Assembly: GCF_001650345.1 (NCBI RefSeq) | Contig: NZ_LVHF01000018.1 | Span: forward strand, 91,041-155,040 | Direction of reading: 5' to 3' | Origin: Photobacterium jeanii | Lineage (GTDB): Bacteria > Pseudomonadota > Gammaproteobacteria > Enterobacterales > Vibrionaceae | Length of the DNA: 64,000 bases | In this document: positions 10,392 through 22,207 of the stretch, piece after piece | Position numbering within the stretch: the first letter of the stretch is position 1 | Layout of the letters: each line of letters begins with the position of its first letter | Notes under the pieces: model-generated | What the model was told of the DNA's origin: nothing | Seen by the model: only the letters and a program-made list of their open reading frames with translations | Database searches by the model: none | Made by a program: the position numbers and the translations under genes

Positions 10392-11129
10392 TCAGCAAAC
10401 GGCTAGTTTAAATTCGATGGTCTCGGCAATCGATGCGCCTTCCTCAAAGGGAATAAAACGGATCGAAAAGCGACCTCTATGCCCTGATATCATAGGGTAG
10501 ACCCCATAGCTTGGGCAAATTTGAATGCGTAATAAGCAGGCATCTTCGGCTTCATGCTGGAAAAATCCGCCACGAGCTACTTGTGGTAGGAATTGTCCTT
10601 GTTCTCGCGTTAAGCGTAGCCACATCAGCAAGGCGGTAGAGACTTCGTTGAGCTCTCCTAACCAGTTCAGCATATCACTTTGCTTATGGGCTAAAGGTAA
10701 ATGCAGCCAGTGGTGTAGAGCGGGTAAATCGAAGCAACAACTACCACCGGGGATCGAGAAGCGCTGTTTGATCCCATTTAGAAAGCGATCATTGCGAAGC
10801 TCCTGCCCTAAACGGGAAGCTGTCATTAACTGACGTTGATTGAGCTCTAATTTGTCTAGCAAATCGAGCAAGGCTTGTTGATCCACACCTTGCACGTTGA
10901 GCCAGCGTTTTAGTTGGCTGGCTTGATGAGTCAGATCTTTAGCAAGTTCAGCTTTAAGCTGAATTTGTTCGAGGATCTCAAGCAAGTCGAATAACGCGCG
11001 AAAGAAAATTTGGTGCTGCCATTGATCCGTCTTCTGGCAAGCCGACTGCATTTGGCGGATCAGGTATTCTAATCGCAGGTAAATGCGTACTTTTTCATTT
11101 AGCGGATGTTCAAAGTTGGTTATTTGCAT
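10392..11129 (-). CDS. zapD: cell division protein ZapD
   Basis: ZapD cross-links FtsZ filaments and stabilises the division ring. The 245-residue product begins [21 protein letters not shown], matching the family start FEHPLNEK; an AGAG sequence lies eight bases upstream, so I prefer this ATG over an ATG six bases earlier and a GTG further out. The protein is largely helical with conserved [18 protein letters not shown]. It lies between coaE and yacG, the standard coaE-zapD-yacG order. Confidence 0.94.
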   Translation of the reverse strand: MQITNFEHPLNEKVRIYLRLEYLIRQMQSACQKTDQWQHQIFFRALFDLLEILEQIQLKAELAKDLTHQASQLKRWLNVQGVDQQALLDLLDKLELNQRQLMTASRLGQELRNDRFLNGIKQRFSIPGGSCCFDLPALHHWLHLPLAHKQSDMLNWLGELNEVSTALLMWLRLTREQGQFLPQVARGGFFQHEAEDACLLRIQICPSYGVYPMISGHRGRFSIRFIPFEEGASIAETIEFKLAVC

Positions 11130-11149
11130 GGGCATCACTCTATGGCTAG

Positions 11150-11767
11150 CTACCGTGACTCCCTGTGGTAGCCTTGGCTGAGTTCGGTGTATTGCTGGTG
11201 TAGCGCTGCCACTTTCTGAGGCAGTTCGTCGCTATCACCGTTGTTGGTAATTATGTCATCGGCTGCGGCATTACGTGTTTCACGCGATGCTTGTGCGGCC
11301 AAAATGTTTTTTACTTGCTGCTCGCTCACTTGATCACGTTGTAAGGTGCGAGCAATTTGTACTTGTTGTTCAACGTCCACAACCAGTAGGCGATCCGTCA
11401 TCGCTTGAAGATTGTTTTCCACCATTAAAGGGATCACCAGTAAGCAGTAGGCCGATTGGGCTTGTTCAATTTGCTGCTGCATCTGTTGGCGGATCAGTGG
11501 ATGGAGCAAACTATCCAACCAGCTTTTTAGCTCTGGCTGAGAAAATATCAACTCTCTCAATTTACTACGGTTTAACTGTCCGTCTGTCAGTAGGATGTCA
11601 TGACCGAGTTTTAGTTCAATGGCATTTAGCCCTTCGCTGCCCGGCGCGACAACTTCACGGGCAATGATATCGGCGTCGATGACGTCGATGCCGTAATCGG
11701 CAAAAAGGTTAGCGACGGTGGTTTTGCCACTGCCGATGCCTCCTGTTAATCCGACAACCATGGTCAT
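11150..11767 (-). CDS. coaE: dephospho-CoA kinase CoaE
   Basis: CoaE phosphorylates the ribose 3'-hydroxyl of dephospho-CoA, the last step of coenzyme A synthesis. The P-loop GLTGGIGSGKTTVA lies at the N-terminus, followed by the family motif DADIIAREVVAPGSEGL. I chose the ATG at 11767 (MTMVVGLTGG, 205 residues), which starts two bases after the pilD stop; an ATG six bases further in is also possible. The frame extends 11 codons further upstream into pilD but those residues do not look like CoaE. The linkage to pilD is typical. Confidence 0.96.
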   Translation of the reverse strand: MTMVVGLTGGIGSGKTTVANLFADYGIDVIDADIIAREVVAPGSEGLNAIELKLGHDILLTDGQLNRSKLRELIFSQPELKSWLDSLLHPLIRQQMQQQIEQAQSAYCLLVIPLMVENNLQAMTDRLLVVDVEQQVQIARTLQRDQVSEQQVKNILAAQASRETRNAAADDIITNNGDSDELPQKVAALHQQYTELSQGYHRESR

Positions 11768-11769
11768 AA

Positions 11770-12663
11770 TTACAATCCTAAATAGCTGGTGAGATACCAA
11801 TCAATGATTTGGTTGCCCCATAGCAGGCTGATCCAGCCAGCAAAAGCGAGGTAAGGACCAAATGAAAATGGGGTCTGTGAATCTGATTGTTGTACTTTCA
11901 TCAGGATAATGCCACAGATTGCACCGATCAATGAGGAAAGTAAGATCACAAAGGGTAATTCTTGCCAACCAAGCCAGGCACCTAATGCGGCAAGCAGTTT
12001 GAAATCGCCATACCCCATCCCTTCCTTTTTGGTTAGTAGCTTAAATACCCAGTACAAGCTCCATAGTGAAAGGTAACCAAACATAGCACCGATTAAGGCA
12101 TCTTCGATCGATACTGGGCTAATTCCAACTAAAGCGAGAAACAAGCCAGCCCACATTAATGGCAGAGTGATTTGATCTGGCAGTAACATTTTATCGATAT
12201 CGATAAAAGTCAGAGCGACGAGTGCAAAGGTAAAGCCGATTACCGCGAGTGACCACTCTGACAAAGGCAGCATATAGGCTGCTGTTGCAGTGAGGGCTGC
12301 GGTTAGTAGCTCAACTAATGGGTAGCGCGCACTGATCGGGTGTTGGCAATGTCGGCATCGACCTTTGAGTAACAGCCAGCTGATCACCGGAATATTATCT
12401 TTGGCGGAAATAAGCTGATTGCATTTCGGGCAACGCGAGCGAGGCACACTTAAGTTGAAGGTTTCATTTTGCTCGCTAGATTGCTCTTTAGCTTGGTCGT
12501 TGACTTTAAACTCGGGGAAACAATCGATGCAATCGCGTTTCCACTCTCGTTCCATCATGATCGGAAGACGATGGATCACTACATTTAAAAAGCTGCCAAT
12601 AAGCAAACCAAATACAGCAGCCAAAGTAGGGTAGAGCCAAGGGTAGTGAGTCAGCAATTCCAT
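11770..12663 (-). CDS. pilD: type IV prepilin peptidase and N-methyltransferase PilD
   Basis: PilD removes the leader of type IV pilins and type II secretion pseudopilins and N-methylates the new N-terminus. The 297-residue product starts with the membrane segment FGLLIGSFLNVVIHRLP, then a cytoplasmic loop with the double CxxC zinc-type motif (CPKC...CRHC), and about six further membrane segments. The two catalytic aspartates fall in FIDIDKMLLPDQ and GYGDFKLLAALG. It is the last pil gene of the pilA-pilB-pilC-pilD series and is closely coupled to coaE. Confidence 0.97.
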   Translation of the reverse strand: MELLTHYPWLYPTLAAVFGLLIGSFLNVVIHRLPIMMEREWKRDCIDCFPEFKVNDQAKEQSSEQNETFNLSVPRSRCPKCNQLISAKDNIPVISWLLLKGRCRHCQHPISARYPLVELLTAALTATAAYMLPLSEWSLAVIGFTFALVALTFIDIDKMLLPDQITLPLMWAGLFLALVGISPVSIEDALIGAMFGYLSLWSLYWVFKLLTKKEGMGYGDFKLLAALGAWLGWQELPFVILLSSLIGAICGIILMKVQQSDSQTPFSFGPYLAFAGWISLLWGNQIIDWYLTSYLGL

Positions 12664-12841
12664 GATGAAGTCTCTAAATAATCGTTAGTGCCATTGTAAG
12701 GGATGCAACCAAGAGAGGCGAGTGTTCCTGCGGTTATTCCTAGTTTATGTTCAAGGTGTTAGCGGAAAATGATAGTGAGTGTTCCCAAAATCTAGAGTGT
12801 GTTCGCTTCTGTTGAACACACCCAGATATTTTTTAGCGCTA

Positions 12842-14062
12842 TTAGCCCATAACACTCATCAAGGTGAAGATTGGCATGTACATGGCGACCAATAAACCGC
12901 CGATCACTAACCCTAAGAAAACGATGATCAGAGGCTCAATTATTTTCCCTAAGTTATCGACGGTATTATCAACATCGTTTTCATATAGGTTTGCGATTTT
13001 ATTGAGCATATCATCGAGCGAACCGGACTCTTCGCCTATCATCACCATTTGTAGCATTAGCTCGGGGAACTCATTGCATTGCCGAAGTGATAAATAGAGT
13101 GGCATCCCTGCTGCAGCGGCAATATGGGCTTGCTCGATTGCTTGTTGGATATGTAAGTTCCCCGCGGTTCTGCCTGCTGATTGCAGCCCGGTTAGTAGCG
13201 GTATACCAGCAGTAAAGGTGGTTGCCAGGGTGCGAGAAAAGCGAGCGATGGTCGCTTTTAAAAATACCGAACCTAGGATAGGCATTTTTAAGCTGTACCG
13301 ACTGAGCGCAAGTCGGTAGCGGGGGGATTTGCGATAGGTTGCAATATGGATAACGATGAGACTAAGTAGTGCCAGTGTCACCATTAAACCATTGTTGATT
13401 AGCAAATTTGAAAGTTTGATCACTTGTCGAGTAAACCAAGGAAGTTGTGCGCCAAAGCTGCTGAAAATATTGGCAAATTGAGGGATAACGAATACCAGCA
13501 TGAGTACGGTTACCCCAATAGCGGTGAGAGTAACCATTGCTGGATAGATCATCGCCTTGATAACTTTTTTGCGCATTGCCTCGTGTTTTTCACGGTAGCT
13601 CGCGAGACGCTCAAAAACTTGACCAAGGTGACCTGTTTCTTCCCCCGTTGCTACTAAGTCACAGTAGAAGTTATCAAATAGTGGTGAACTGGTTCGCAAG
13701 GCCTTAGATAGCGACGCTCCTGCTTCTACCTGTTTATTGACCTGACTGAGAATGGCGCGGACTTCACTTTTTTGGTGACTGTCGGAGATGAGTTTTATCG
13801 ACTGCACCACAGGAACCCCAGATTGAATCATGGTCGCTAACTGACGGGTGACTGCCGTGACGTCAGCGCTTTTCATCTGGTTTTTGGCTTTGGTAAAAGC
13901 TGACGGAGCGCGGCGTTTGATTTTTTTGATTTGTATTTTTTGTTCGAGCAGTTTTTCCCGCGCTTCTTGTTCTTGATAACCGACAATGACCCCTGAAAGT
14001 TTACGACCTGCTTGGTTTACCCCTCGCCAGTGGTAATAACGTAATGTATTGCTTGGTTTCAT
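12842..14062 (-). CDS. pilC: type IV pilus inner membrane platform protein PilC
   Basis: PilC is the polytopic platform that works with the PilB ATPase in pilus assembly. The 406-residue protein has two T2SSF domains (starting near residues 70 and 270) with membrane segments such as MIYPAMVTLTAIGVTVLMLV and LIIVFLGLVIGGLLVAMYMP. The motif VATGEETGHLGQVFERLA in the first domain is echoed by MVMIGEESGSLDDMLNKIA in the second. It lies 73 bases after pilB and 178 bases before pilD on the same strand. Confidence 0.97.
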   Translation of the reverse strand: MKPSNTLRYYHWRGVNQAGRKLSGVIVGYQEQEAREKLLEQKIQIKKIKRRAPSAFTKAKNQMKSADVTAVTRQLATMIQSGVPVVQSIKLISDSHQKSEVRAILSQVNKQVEAGASLSKALRTSSPLFDNFYCDLVATGEETGHLGQVFERLASYREKHEAMRKKVIKAMIYPAMVTLTAIGVTVLMLVFVIPQFANIFSSFGAQLPWFTRQVIKLSNLLINNGLMVTLALLSLIVIHIATYRKSPRYRLALSRYSLKMPILGSVFLKATIARFSRTLATTFTAGIPLLTGLQSAGRTAGNLHIQQAIEQAHIAAAAGMPLYLSLRQCNEFPELMLQMVMIGEESGSLDDMLNKIANLYENDVDNTVDNLGKIIEPLIIVFLGLVIGGLLVAMYMPIFTLMSVMG

Positions 14063-14135
14063 TATGCTTCCTTGTCAGTGTGTGGTGTTTAAGCGAGTTA
14101 TGGTTAAGGCTGACTTTAGATAAGTTAGAAGTTCG

Positions 14136-15821
14136 CTAGAAGTGTAAAACCCGCTGTAGTTCACTAAGGCTAGTAATGCCTTGGCAGAGCTTTTCGATAC
14201 CAGAATCTTGTAGGGTTTGCATTCCTTGTTTACGTGCTATGTCTTCTAGCTCAAGGGTCGTGGCTTTGCTCATTAGTGCTTCAGCGAGTTCGCGGCTAAA
14301 GGTCATTACCTCGTAAATGCCGACTCGGCCGCTATAGCCTTTGTTACAGTCATCGCAGCCATGCTCGTTGGATTGGTAAATTTCGGCACTGGCTGGGATG
14401 TTGAGTTTCTCGCGATGTAACTGTGATAACTCATGGGGTTGTTTACAATGCTTGCACAATCGTCGTCCTAAACGTTGGGCGATGATCAAGCTTAGCGATG
14501 AAGCAAGGTTAAAATCTTCCACCCCCATGTTTGTCAGGCGCGTTAAAGTTTCAGCCGCAGAGTTGGTATGGAGGGTTGATAACACCAAGTGACCAGTCTG
14601 GGCCGCTTTTACTGCAATGGCTGCTGTTTCTATATCGCGAATTTCCCCCACCATGACCACATCGGGATCTTGGCGCAAGAAAGAGCGCAGCGCGTCAGCA
14701 AACCCTAACCCTGCTTGATTGTTTATGTGAACTTGGTTGATACCGGGTAAGTTAATCTCTACAGGGTCTTCTGCTGTTGAAATATTACGTTCATCGGTAT
14801 TAAGGATCTTAAGTCCGGTATACAGAGATACTGTTTTGCCGCTGCCAGTTGGTCCTGTCATTAAGATCATGCCTTGCGGCTGTTGCAGTGCAGCAAGGTA
14901 GTCGGCTTTTTGTTGTTTGTTATAACCGAGAATATCAATATTTAGATTGGCGCTACTGCTGTCTAATATTCGCAGTACCACTTTTTCACCCCACAGTGTC
15001 GGTAGGGTAGAGACCCGTAAATCAACGGTCACGCTTGGGCTTAATTTGAGTTTTATTCGTCCATCTTGCGGTTGGCGACGTTCGGCAATATTGAGCTTGG
15101 ACATTACCTTTAAGCGAGTCGATAAACGGCGTGACAGGTGCGCTGCAGGAGACGAATATTGGTGCAATAAGCCATCGCAGCGAAATCGAATACGATAGTA
15201 TTTTTCGTAAGGCTCAAAGTGAATGTCTGAGGCTTTCTTACGCACTGCATCAAGCAGCACTTGGTTGATGTAGCGGGTGACTGGGGCGGTATCTTGGCTG
15301 AGATCGTTTTCTTCAACTAGTTCATCATCAGATAAATCAACCAGTTGTTCTAATTCATCTTCATTGATGCTGCGTTGGTTCTTGGCTTCCCCGACATCGC
15401 TGCCGTATAGACGGCGAATGGCGCTTTCTAGTTGTTTATTATCCAGTAGCAGCGGTTCAACTTGTTTGCCTGTTGCAAAGCGAAACTCGTCTTGGGCGGC
15501 AATGTTGGTGGGGTCACTCATACCGAGTAGCAGGGTGCTATCGGTGACTGTAAGTGGTATCGCGCGGTGACGTTGGATTAAATCTCTTTGCTGTAAGCTT
15601 TCACAACAAGCTTGGTAGTCGTAATGGTGAATGTCGATAACAGGAATGCTGAAAATCGATTCCAGTTGGCGAGCGAGGTTTTGGCTAGTCAGTAAATTGA
15701 GAGCGACCAAAGCCGAAGGGATAGAGATCCCCTCAGCTTGGGCGTAACTACTGACTTCTTGTTGCTGCATTTGGTTAAGTATTTCAACCTGATGCAGTAC
15801 AGAGGGCAGAGTAGTTAGCAC
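14136..15821 (-). CDS. pilB: type IV pilus assembly ATPase PilB
   Basis: PilB is the hexameric ATPase that powers pilus extension. The 561-residue product has an N-terminal MshE-like domain, then the motor domain with Walker A GPTGSGKTVSLYTGL, an Asp-box STAEDPVEINLPGINQ, Walker B PDVVMVGEIRD and a His box LSTLHTNSAAETL. A CKHC...CDDC zinc motif lies near residue 470. The start is a GTG two bases after the pilA stop, with only a distant GAAGG, so translation may be coupled to pilA. No retraction ATPase (pilT) is present in this window. Confidence 0.96.
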   Translation of the reverse strand: MLTTLPSVLHQVEILNQMQQQEVSSYAQAEGISIPSALVALNLLTSQNLARQLESIFSIPVIDIHHYDYQACCESLQQRDLIQRHRAIPLTVTDSTLLLGMSDPTNIAAQDEFRFATGKQVEPLLLDNKQLESAIRRLYGSDVGEAKNQRSINEDELEQLVDLSDDELVEENDLSQDTAPVTRYINQVLLDAVRKKASDIHFEPYEKYYRIRFRCDGLLHQYSSPAAHLSRRLSTRLKVMSKLNIAERRQPQDGRIKLKLSPSVTVDLRVSTLPTLWGEKVVLRILDSSSANLNIDILGYNKQQKADYLAALQQPQGMILMTGPTGSGKTVSLYTGLKILNTDERNISTAEDPVEINLPGINQVHINNQAGLGFADALRSFLRQDPDVVMVGEIRDIETAAIAVKAAQTGHLVLSTLHTNSAAETLTRLTNMGVEDFNLASSLSLIIAQRLGRRLCKHCKQPHELSQLHREKLNIPASAEIYQSNEHGCDDCNKGYSGRVGIYEVMTFSRELAEALMSKATTLELEDIARKQGMQTLQDSGIEKLCQGITSLSELQRVLHF

Positions 15822-15823
15822 TA

Positions 15824-16246
15824 TTAATTACAGCCTTCAACTTCGACTTTAGGGCTAGTATTATTTGTACAAGACCATGGAGTAGATGGCGTTCTAGCAT
15901 ATTTAATATTACCAGCTGCAGCTTTATCTGCTTTAAATGTAAAAGTTAAAGTAGACTCTGCTTTTGATGCTGCGCCTGCACCTTGAAGTGAAGCTGCGAT
16001 TGTACCTAGTGTATTCATGGTCGCTGAACCACCAATTTTGCCTAGGTCTGTTGTTGTTCCTGTATTATTTTGCGAGTACAAGTCAGCATTGGTTAGCAAA
16101 GATTTTAGAGTTGCAGAGGCAGAAGATACTGCAGATTTAGCAACATAGTCTTTATAAGCAGGAATTGCGAATGCTGATAACACACCAATGATCGCCACCA
16201 CAATCATCAATTCAATAAGCGTGAAGCCTTTTTGCATTTTTTTCAT
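15824..16246 (-). CDS. pilA: type IV major pilin PilA
   Basis: This is the pilin subunit. Of 140 residues, the first seven (MKKMQKG) form the leader cut by PilD; cleavage between Gly7 and Phe8 exposes the classic [24 protein letters not shown] helix with Glu at mature position 5. Two cysteines near the end (residues 126 and 139) should form the C-terminal D-loop disulfide. AAAGG precedes the ATG by eight bases. In Vibrio, this pilin belongs to the chitin-regulated pilus used in natural transformation; that role is inferred from family and synteny. The globular part is expected to vary between strains. Confidence 0.95.
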   Translation of the reverse strand: MKKMQKGFTLIELMIVVAIIGVLSAFAIPAYKDYVAKSAVSSASATLKSLLTNADLYSQNNTGTTTDLGKIGGSATMNTLGTIAASLQGAGAASKAESTLTFTFKADKAAAGNIKYARTPSTPWSCTNNTSPKVEVEGCN

Positions 16247-16605
16247 GTATTTACCTTTGTAACAATGGAATGCCCGAGGGCTTTAAATGGGTAAATGCAG
16301 ATTAAAAGCAAGTGGCAAGCGTAGGAATCAAAAGGGTTTTTTTGCTCGGGTCAGTTTGAATAAATTGTGGTCAGGTTACATTTGTTGCAATGCGTGTTTC
16401 GAGCTGGTTTGAAAGGATTGGTTGTACCTGAATATTGACAATATCAATGATTGATAAAAACAAAGGAGAACCTAAGTTCTCCTTTTATGAATACCGCTAA
16501 CACATTCAGTTGGTTATAGGCTTGCGTGCGGTTATGTTTGCGATCAACTTGGCATCTTTAGCCGATTTATAACCACCTGACTAAGTTCAGCGTTAAAGCA
16601 CGTCT
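16247..16605. other. nadC-pilA intergenic region
   Basis: These 359 bases hold the pilA promoter region (16250-16450) and the nadC terminator. I found no convincing sigma-54 promoter (GG-N10-GC) or CRP site for pilA by eye. An inverted repeat TGGTTATA (16511-16518) / TATAACCA (16568-16575) with a 49-base spacer lies between the nadC stop and its terminator. No coding frame is supported. Confidence 0.5.
16462..16486 (-). terminator. nadC terminator
   Basis: Perfect 10-bp stem AAAGGAGAAC / GTTCTCCTTT with a CTAA loop. On the minus strand it is followed by TGTTTTTATC, so it would end leftward transcripts from nadC before they reach pilA. Confidence 0.8.
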
Positions 16606-18330
<1,725 letters not shown>

Positions 18331-18355
18331 TTGATTGATGGTTTTATAGAACACG

Positions 18356-18370
18356 ATTGGTCTGACCATT
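18356..18370. promoter_or_regulatory. second PdhR-box-like palindrome
   Basis: ATTGGT-CTG-ACCATT fits the PdhR pattern WTTGGTNNNACCAAW with a single departure from perfect symmetry. It lies just after the ampD stop and 188 bases upstream of the stronger box. Confidence 0.55.
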
Positions 18371-18543
18371 TTCCAACATTCTATTCTTATTCAGAATTAT
18401 GATGTTGAGTGTATGAATTGCAATTGTTTTAATAAGTTTTCATAAGTTGAAATTTTTGTTAAATCGACCCGTGTTCTATGATTTCAATCAAGTTGTCAGT
18501 GGACATCCTCAAATATTCCTGTAAACTTTCCACCGATTGATTA

Positions 18544-18558
18544 ATTGGTAATACCAAT
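18544..18558. promoter_or_regulatory. PdhR operator upstream of pdhR
   Basis: ATTGGTAATACCAAT is a perfect inverted repeat matching the known PdhR box (ATTGGTNNNACCAAT). It lies 58 bases before the pdhR ATG, where an autoregulatory operator of the pdhR-aceEF operon is expected. Pyruvate relieves PdhR binding in E. coli. Confidence 0.88.
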
Positions 18559-18615
18559 TGCCCGCATGACGGGCTGGCCTGAAACGCGCCTAAGCATACG
18601 AACGATAAAGAAAAA

Positions 18616-19389
18616 ATGACTTACAAACGCATTCGTCAACCAAAGCTCTCCGACGCTATTGAGCAGGAAATCGAGCGATTGATCTTGGAGGGTATTCTCT
18701 CTCCGGGACAACAATTGCCGCCTGAGCGTGAGCTGGCGAAGCAGTTTGATGTTTCACGCCCCTCCGTCCGCGAAGCCATCCAGCGCTTAGAAGCTAAACA
18801 CCTCCTCACTCGTCGCCAAGGTGGCGGTACCTTTGTCACAGAGAAGCTATGGCAGAGCTTTTCTGAGCCGTTATTGGATTTGTTAGCCGCGCACCCTGAA
18901 ACCCAACTAGATTTATTGGAAGCCCGCCACGCTCTTGAGGGTTTAGCAGCGTATTACGCCGCGTTACGTGGCAATGACCAAGATTTTACTCGGATCCGTG
19001 ACTGCCATTCACGAATTCAAGAAGCCCAGCAGCAAGGCGATTTACACGCTGAAGCGGCAGCGGTAATGCAATACCTGATCGCAGTGACCGAATCTGCGCA
19101 CAATGTGGTGTTGCTTCATATCATCCGTAGCCTTGCCCCTATGCTGGAGCAAAACGTATTACAAAACTTTGAACTCCTAAATCGCCGCCAAGAGGTGGTT
19201 GATAAGGTGAGCAAACACCGAGCCGATATTGTGCAAGCGATAGTTTCTGGTGAGCCGTTAAAAGCTCGTGAAGCATCGCATGCACATTTGGCTTACATCG
19301 AGGAAACTTTGTTGGATTTAACGCGTGAAGATAGCAGACGTGAACGCTCTCTTCGTCGGATTCAACAACGCAAGGACGGGCTGGATTAG
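18616..19389 (+). CDS. pdhR: GntR-family pyruvate-responsive repressor PdhR
   Basis: PdhR represses pyruvate dehydrogenase genes and is released by pyruvate. The 257-residue product has an N-terminal winged helix ([20 protein letters not shown], then [20 protein letters not shown]) and a C-terminal FadR-type FCD ligand domain containing [20 protein letters not shown]. It sits directly before aceE in the same direction, the known operon order, and behind two PdhR-box palindromes, implying autoregulation. Confidence 0.96.
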   Translation: MTYKRIRQPKLSDAIEQEIERLILEGILSPGQQLPPERELAKQFDVSRPSVREAIQRLEAKHLLTRRQGGGTFVTEKLWQSFSEPLLDLLAAHPETQLDLLEARHALEGLAAYYAALRGNDQDFTRIRDCHSRIQEAQQQGDLHAEAAAVMQYLIAVTESAHNVVLLHIIRSLAPMLEQNVLQNFELLNRRQEVVDKVSKHRADIVQAIVSGEPLKAREASHAHLAYIEETLLDLTREDSRRERSLRRIQQRKDGLD

Positions 19390-19446
19390 TACCTTCAACA
19401 ATATAATACGTAGGGTAGTGAACAGTCGCGACACTATGCCAGTCGT

Positions 19447-19482
19447 CATAACTATCGGTTTGGCAACATTCAGATAGTTATG
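19447..19482 (+). promoter_or_regulatory. long dyad in the aceE leader
   Basis: CATAACTATC (19447-19456) and GATAGTTATG (19473-19482) form a perfect 10-bp inverted repeat around a 16-base loop, in the 140-base gap between pdhR and aceE. No T tract follows, so it is not a standard terminator. It could be an operator or an mRNA hairpin; the sequence does not tell which. Confidence 0.6.
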
Positions 19483-19529
19483 GCGGTTGGTGTTAAGTTT
19501 TGTAGATTATCAACGAAAGGATAGATCGC

Positions 19530-22193
19530 ATGTCTGAAGTCATGAAAAATGACGTGGACGCTCTGGAAACTCAAGAGTGGCTTGAAGCTCTTGAATCAGT
19601 CGTTCGTGAAGAAGGTGTAGAACGTGCACAGTACCTACTAGAGCAAGTACTAGATAAAGCACGTTTAGATGGCGTAGATATGGCTACCGGCGTAACTACT
19701 AACTACATCAATACGATCCCAGCAGCACAAGAGCCTGCTTACCCTGGTGACACAACGCTTGAGCGTCGTATTCGTTCCATTATCCGTTGGAATGCAATCA
19801 TGATCGTTCTACGTGCTTCTAAGAAAGACTTAGACCTAGGTGGCCACATGGCTTCTTACCAGTCTGCGTCTGCATTCTACGAAGTATGTTTCAACCACTT
19901 CTTCCGTGCACCAAACGAAGTTGATGGTGGCGATTTAGTTTACTACCAGGGTCACATCTCTCCAGGTATCTATTCTCGCGCATTTGTTGAAGGCCGCCTA
20001 ACTGAAGAGCAGCTAGACAACTTCCGTCAAGAAGTTGATGGTAAAGGTATCCCTTCATACCCGCACCCTAAACTAATGCCTGAATTCTGGCAGTTCCCAA
20101 CTGTATCTATGGGTCTAGGCCCTATCTCAGCTATCTACCAAGCTCGCTTCCTGAAGTACCTAGAAGGCCGTGGTCTTAAAGATACCTCTGCACAGCGCGT
20201 ATACGCGTTCCTAGGCGATGGTGAGATGGATGAGCCAGAATCACGCGGTGCGATCTCTTTCGCTGCTCGTGAAAAACTGGACAACCTATGTTTCCTAATC
20301 AACTGTAACCTACAGCGTCTTGACGGCCCAGTTATGGGTAACGGCAAGATCATCCAAGAGCTAGAAGGCCTATTCAAAGGTGCTGGCTGGAACGTGGTTA
20401 AAGTTATCTGGGGTAACAACTGGGATTCACTACTAGCTAAAGATACGACTGGTAAGCTTCTACAGCTTATGAACGAGACTATCGATGGTGATTACCAAAC
20501 GTTCAAATCGAAAGACGGCGCTTACGTTCGTGAGCACTTCTTCGGTAAGTACCCAGAAACAGCTGCACTAGTTGCAGACATGACTGATGACGAAATCTTC
20601 GCACTTAAGCGTGGTGGTCACGAGTCTTCTAAACTGTTCGCTGCGTTCAACAACGCGAAAGAAACAAGCGGCAAGCCAACTGTTATCCTAGCTAAAACTG
20701 TTAAAGGTTACGGCATGGGTGAAGCAGCTGAAGGTAAGAACATCGCTCACGGCGTGAAGAAAATGGACATGACTCATGTTCTTCACCTACGCGATCGTCT
20801 AGGCCTAGAAGACATCCTTTCAGATGAGAAAGTAAGCGAACTGCCTTACCTGAAACTGGAAGAGGGTACCCCTGAGTACGAATACATGCACGCTCGCCGT
20901 AACGCACTTCACGGTTACACGCCTGCACGTCTTCCTAAGTTCACGCAAGAATTTAAAGTGCCTGAGCTAGATGCATTTGCCCCTCTACTAGGTGAGCAAA
21001 AGCGTGATATCTCAACCACTATGGCTTACGTACGTACGCTAAACATTCTTCTGAAAGATAAAGGTATCGGTAAAAACATCGTTCCTATCATCTGTGATGA
21101 AGCGCGTACATTCGGTATGGAAGGTCTATTCCGTCAGGTTGGTATCTACAACCCACACGGTCAAGAATACACCCCTGAAGACCGCGGCGTAGTGTCTTAC
21201 TACAAAGAAGCGACTTCTGGTCAGGTTCTACAAGAAGGTATCAATGAGCTAGGCTCAATGGCTTCTTGGGTTGCTGCTGCAACATCTTACAGCACCAACG
21301 ATCTACCAATGATCCCATTCTACATCTACTACTCAATGTTCGGTTTCCAACGTATTGGTGACATGGCATGGCTAGCAGGTGACCAACAAGCACGTGGTTT
21401 CCTATTGGGTGCTACTGCTGGTCGTACAACACTGAATGGTGAAGGTCTACAGCACGAAGATGGTCACTCGCACATCCAAGCGAACACTATCCCTAACTGT
21501 ATCTCTTACGACCCAACGTTCGCTTACGAAGTTGCTGTAATCATGCAAGACGGTATCCGTCGCATGTACGGTGAGAACCAAGAGAACGTGTTCTACTACC
21601 TAACAGTAATGAACGAAAACTACGCAATGCCAGCAATGCCAGAAGGCGCTGAAGAAGGCATTCGTAAGGGTATCTACAAGCTAGAATCTCACGCTGGTGA
21701 GAAGAAAGTTCAGCTTATGAGCTCTGGTACTATCATGAATGAAGTACGTAAAGCGGCTCAAATCCTAAGCGAAGAATACGGCGTAGCATCTGACGTTTAC
21801 TCTGTAACTTCTTTCAACGAACTGACTCGCGATGGTCAAGACGTTGAGCGTTACAACATGCTACACCCAGAAGCTGAGCAGAAAGTTCCTTACATCACGC
21901 AAGTGATGGGTACTGAACCTGCAATCGCTGCGACGGATTACATGAAGAACTACGCTGAGCAAGTACGTGCATTCATGCCGTCTGAGTCTTTCAAAGTTCT
22001 TGGTACTGATGGCTTCGGTCGTTCTGACAGCCGTGCAAACCTACGTCGTCACTTCGAAGTTAACGCAGGCTACGTAGTTGTTGCTGCTCTAACTGAACTG
22101 GCTAACCGTGGCGATATCGAGAAGTCTGTAGTTGCTCAAGCAATTGCTAAATTCGACATCGACGCTGACAAGATCAACCCGCTATACGCGTAA
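19530..22193 (+). CDS. aceE: pyruvate dehydrogenase E1 component
   Basis: AceE is the homodimeric thiamine diphosphate E1 that decarboxylates pyruvate and acetylates the lipoyl groups of AceF. The 887-residue length equals the E. coli family length. The thiamine-binding region runs through [19 protein letters not shown] to [16 protein letters not shown], followed by the transketolase central domain ([20 protein letters not shown]) and C-terminal domain. GAAAGGAT precedes the ATG. aceF follows after 14 bases, so E1 and E2 are co-transcribed. The codon choice looks strongly biased, as expected for a highly expressed gene. Confidence 0.99.
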   Translation: MSEVMKNDVDALETQEWLEALESVVREEGVERAQYLLEQVLDKARLDGVDMATGVTTNYINTIPAAQEPAYPGDTTLERRIRSIIRWNAIMIVLRASKKDLDLGGHMASYQSASAFYEVCFNHFFRAPNEVDGGDLVYYQGHISPGIYSRAFVEGRLTEEQLDNFRQEVDGKGIPSYPHPKLMPEFWQFPTVSMGLGPISAIYQARFLKYLEGRGLKDTSAQRVYAFLGDGEMDEPESRGAISFAAREKLDNLCFLINCNLQRLDGPVMGNGKIIQELEGLFKGAGWNVVKVIWGNNWDSLLAKDTTGKLLQLMNETIDGDYQTFKSKDGAYVREHFFGKYPETAALVADMTDDEIFALKRGGHESSKLFAAFNNAKETSGKPTVILAKTVKGYGMGEAAEGKNIAHGVKKMDMTHVLHLRDRLGLEDILSDEKVSELPYLKLEEGTPEYEYMHARRNALHGYTPARLPKFTQEFKVPELDAFAPLLGEQKRDISTTMAYVRTLNILLKDKGIGKNIVPIICDEARTFGMEGLFRQVGIYNPHGQEYTPEDRGVVSYYKEATSGQVLQEGINELGSMASWVAAATSYSTNDLPMIPFYIYYSMFGFQRIGDMAWLAGDQQARGFLLGATAGRTTLNGEGLQHEDGHSHIQANTIPNCISYDPTFAYEVAVIMQDGIRRMYGENQENVFYYLTVMNENYAMPAMPEGAEEGIRKGIYKLESHAGEKKVQLMSSGTIMNEVRKAAQILSEEYGVASDVYSVTSFNELTRDGQDVERYNMLHPEAEQKVPYITQVMGTEPAIAATDYMKNYAEQVRAFMPSESFKVLGTDGFGRSDSRANLRRHFEVNAGYVVVAALTELANRGDIEKSVVAQAIAKFDIDADKINPLYA

Positions 22194-22207
22194 GAGGCAA
22201 ATTAAAC

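Noticed and set aside
16320..16400. possible CRP or sigma-54 site upstream of pilA (TTGTGGTCAGGTTACA, and AGCAAGTGGCAAGC)
   Set aside because: Neither has the required half-site spacing; the first is out of register with TGTGA-N6-TCACA and the second lacks GG-N10-GC.
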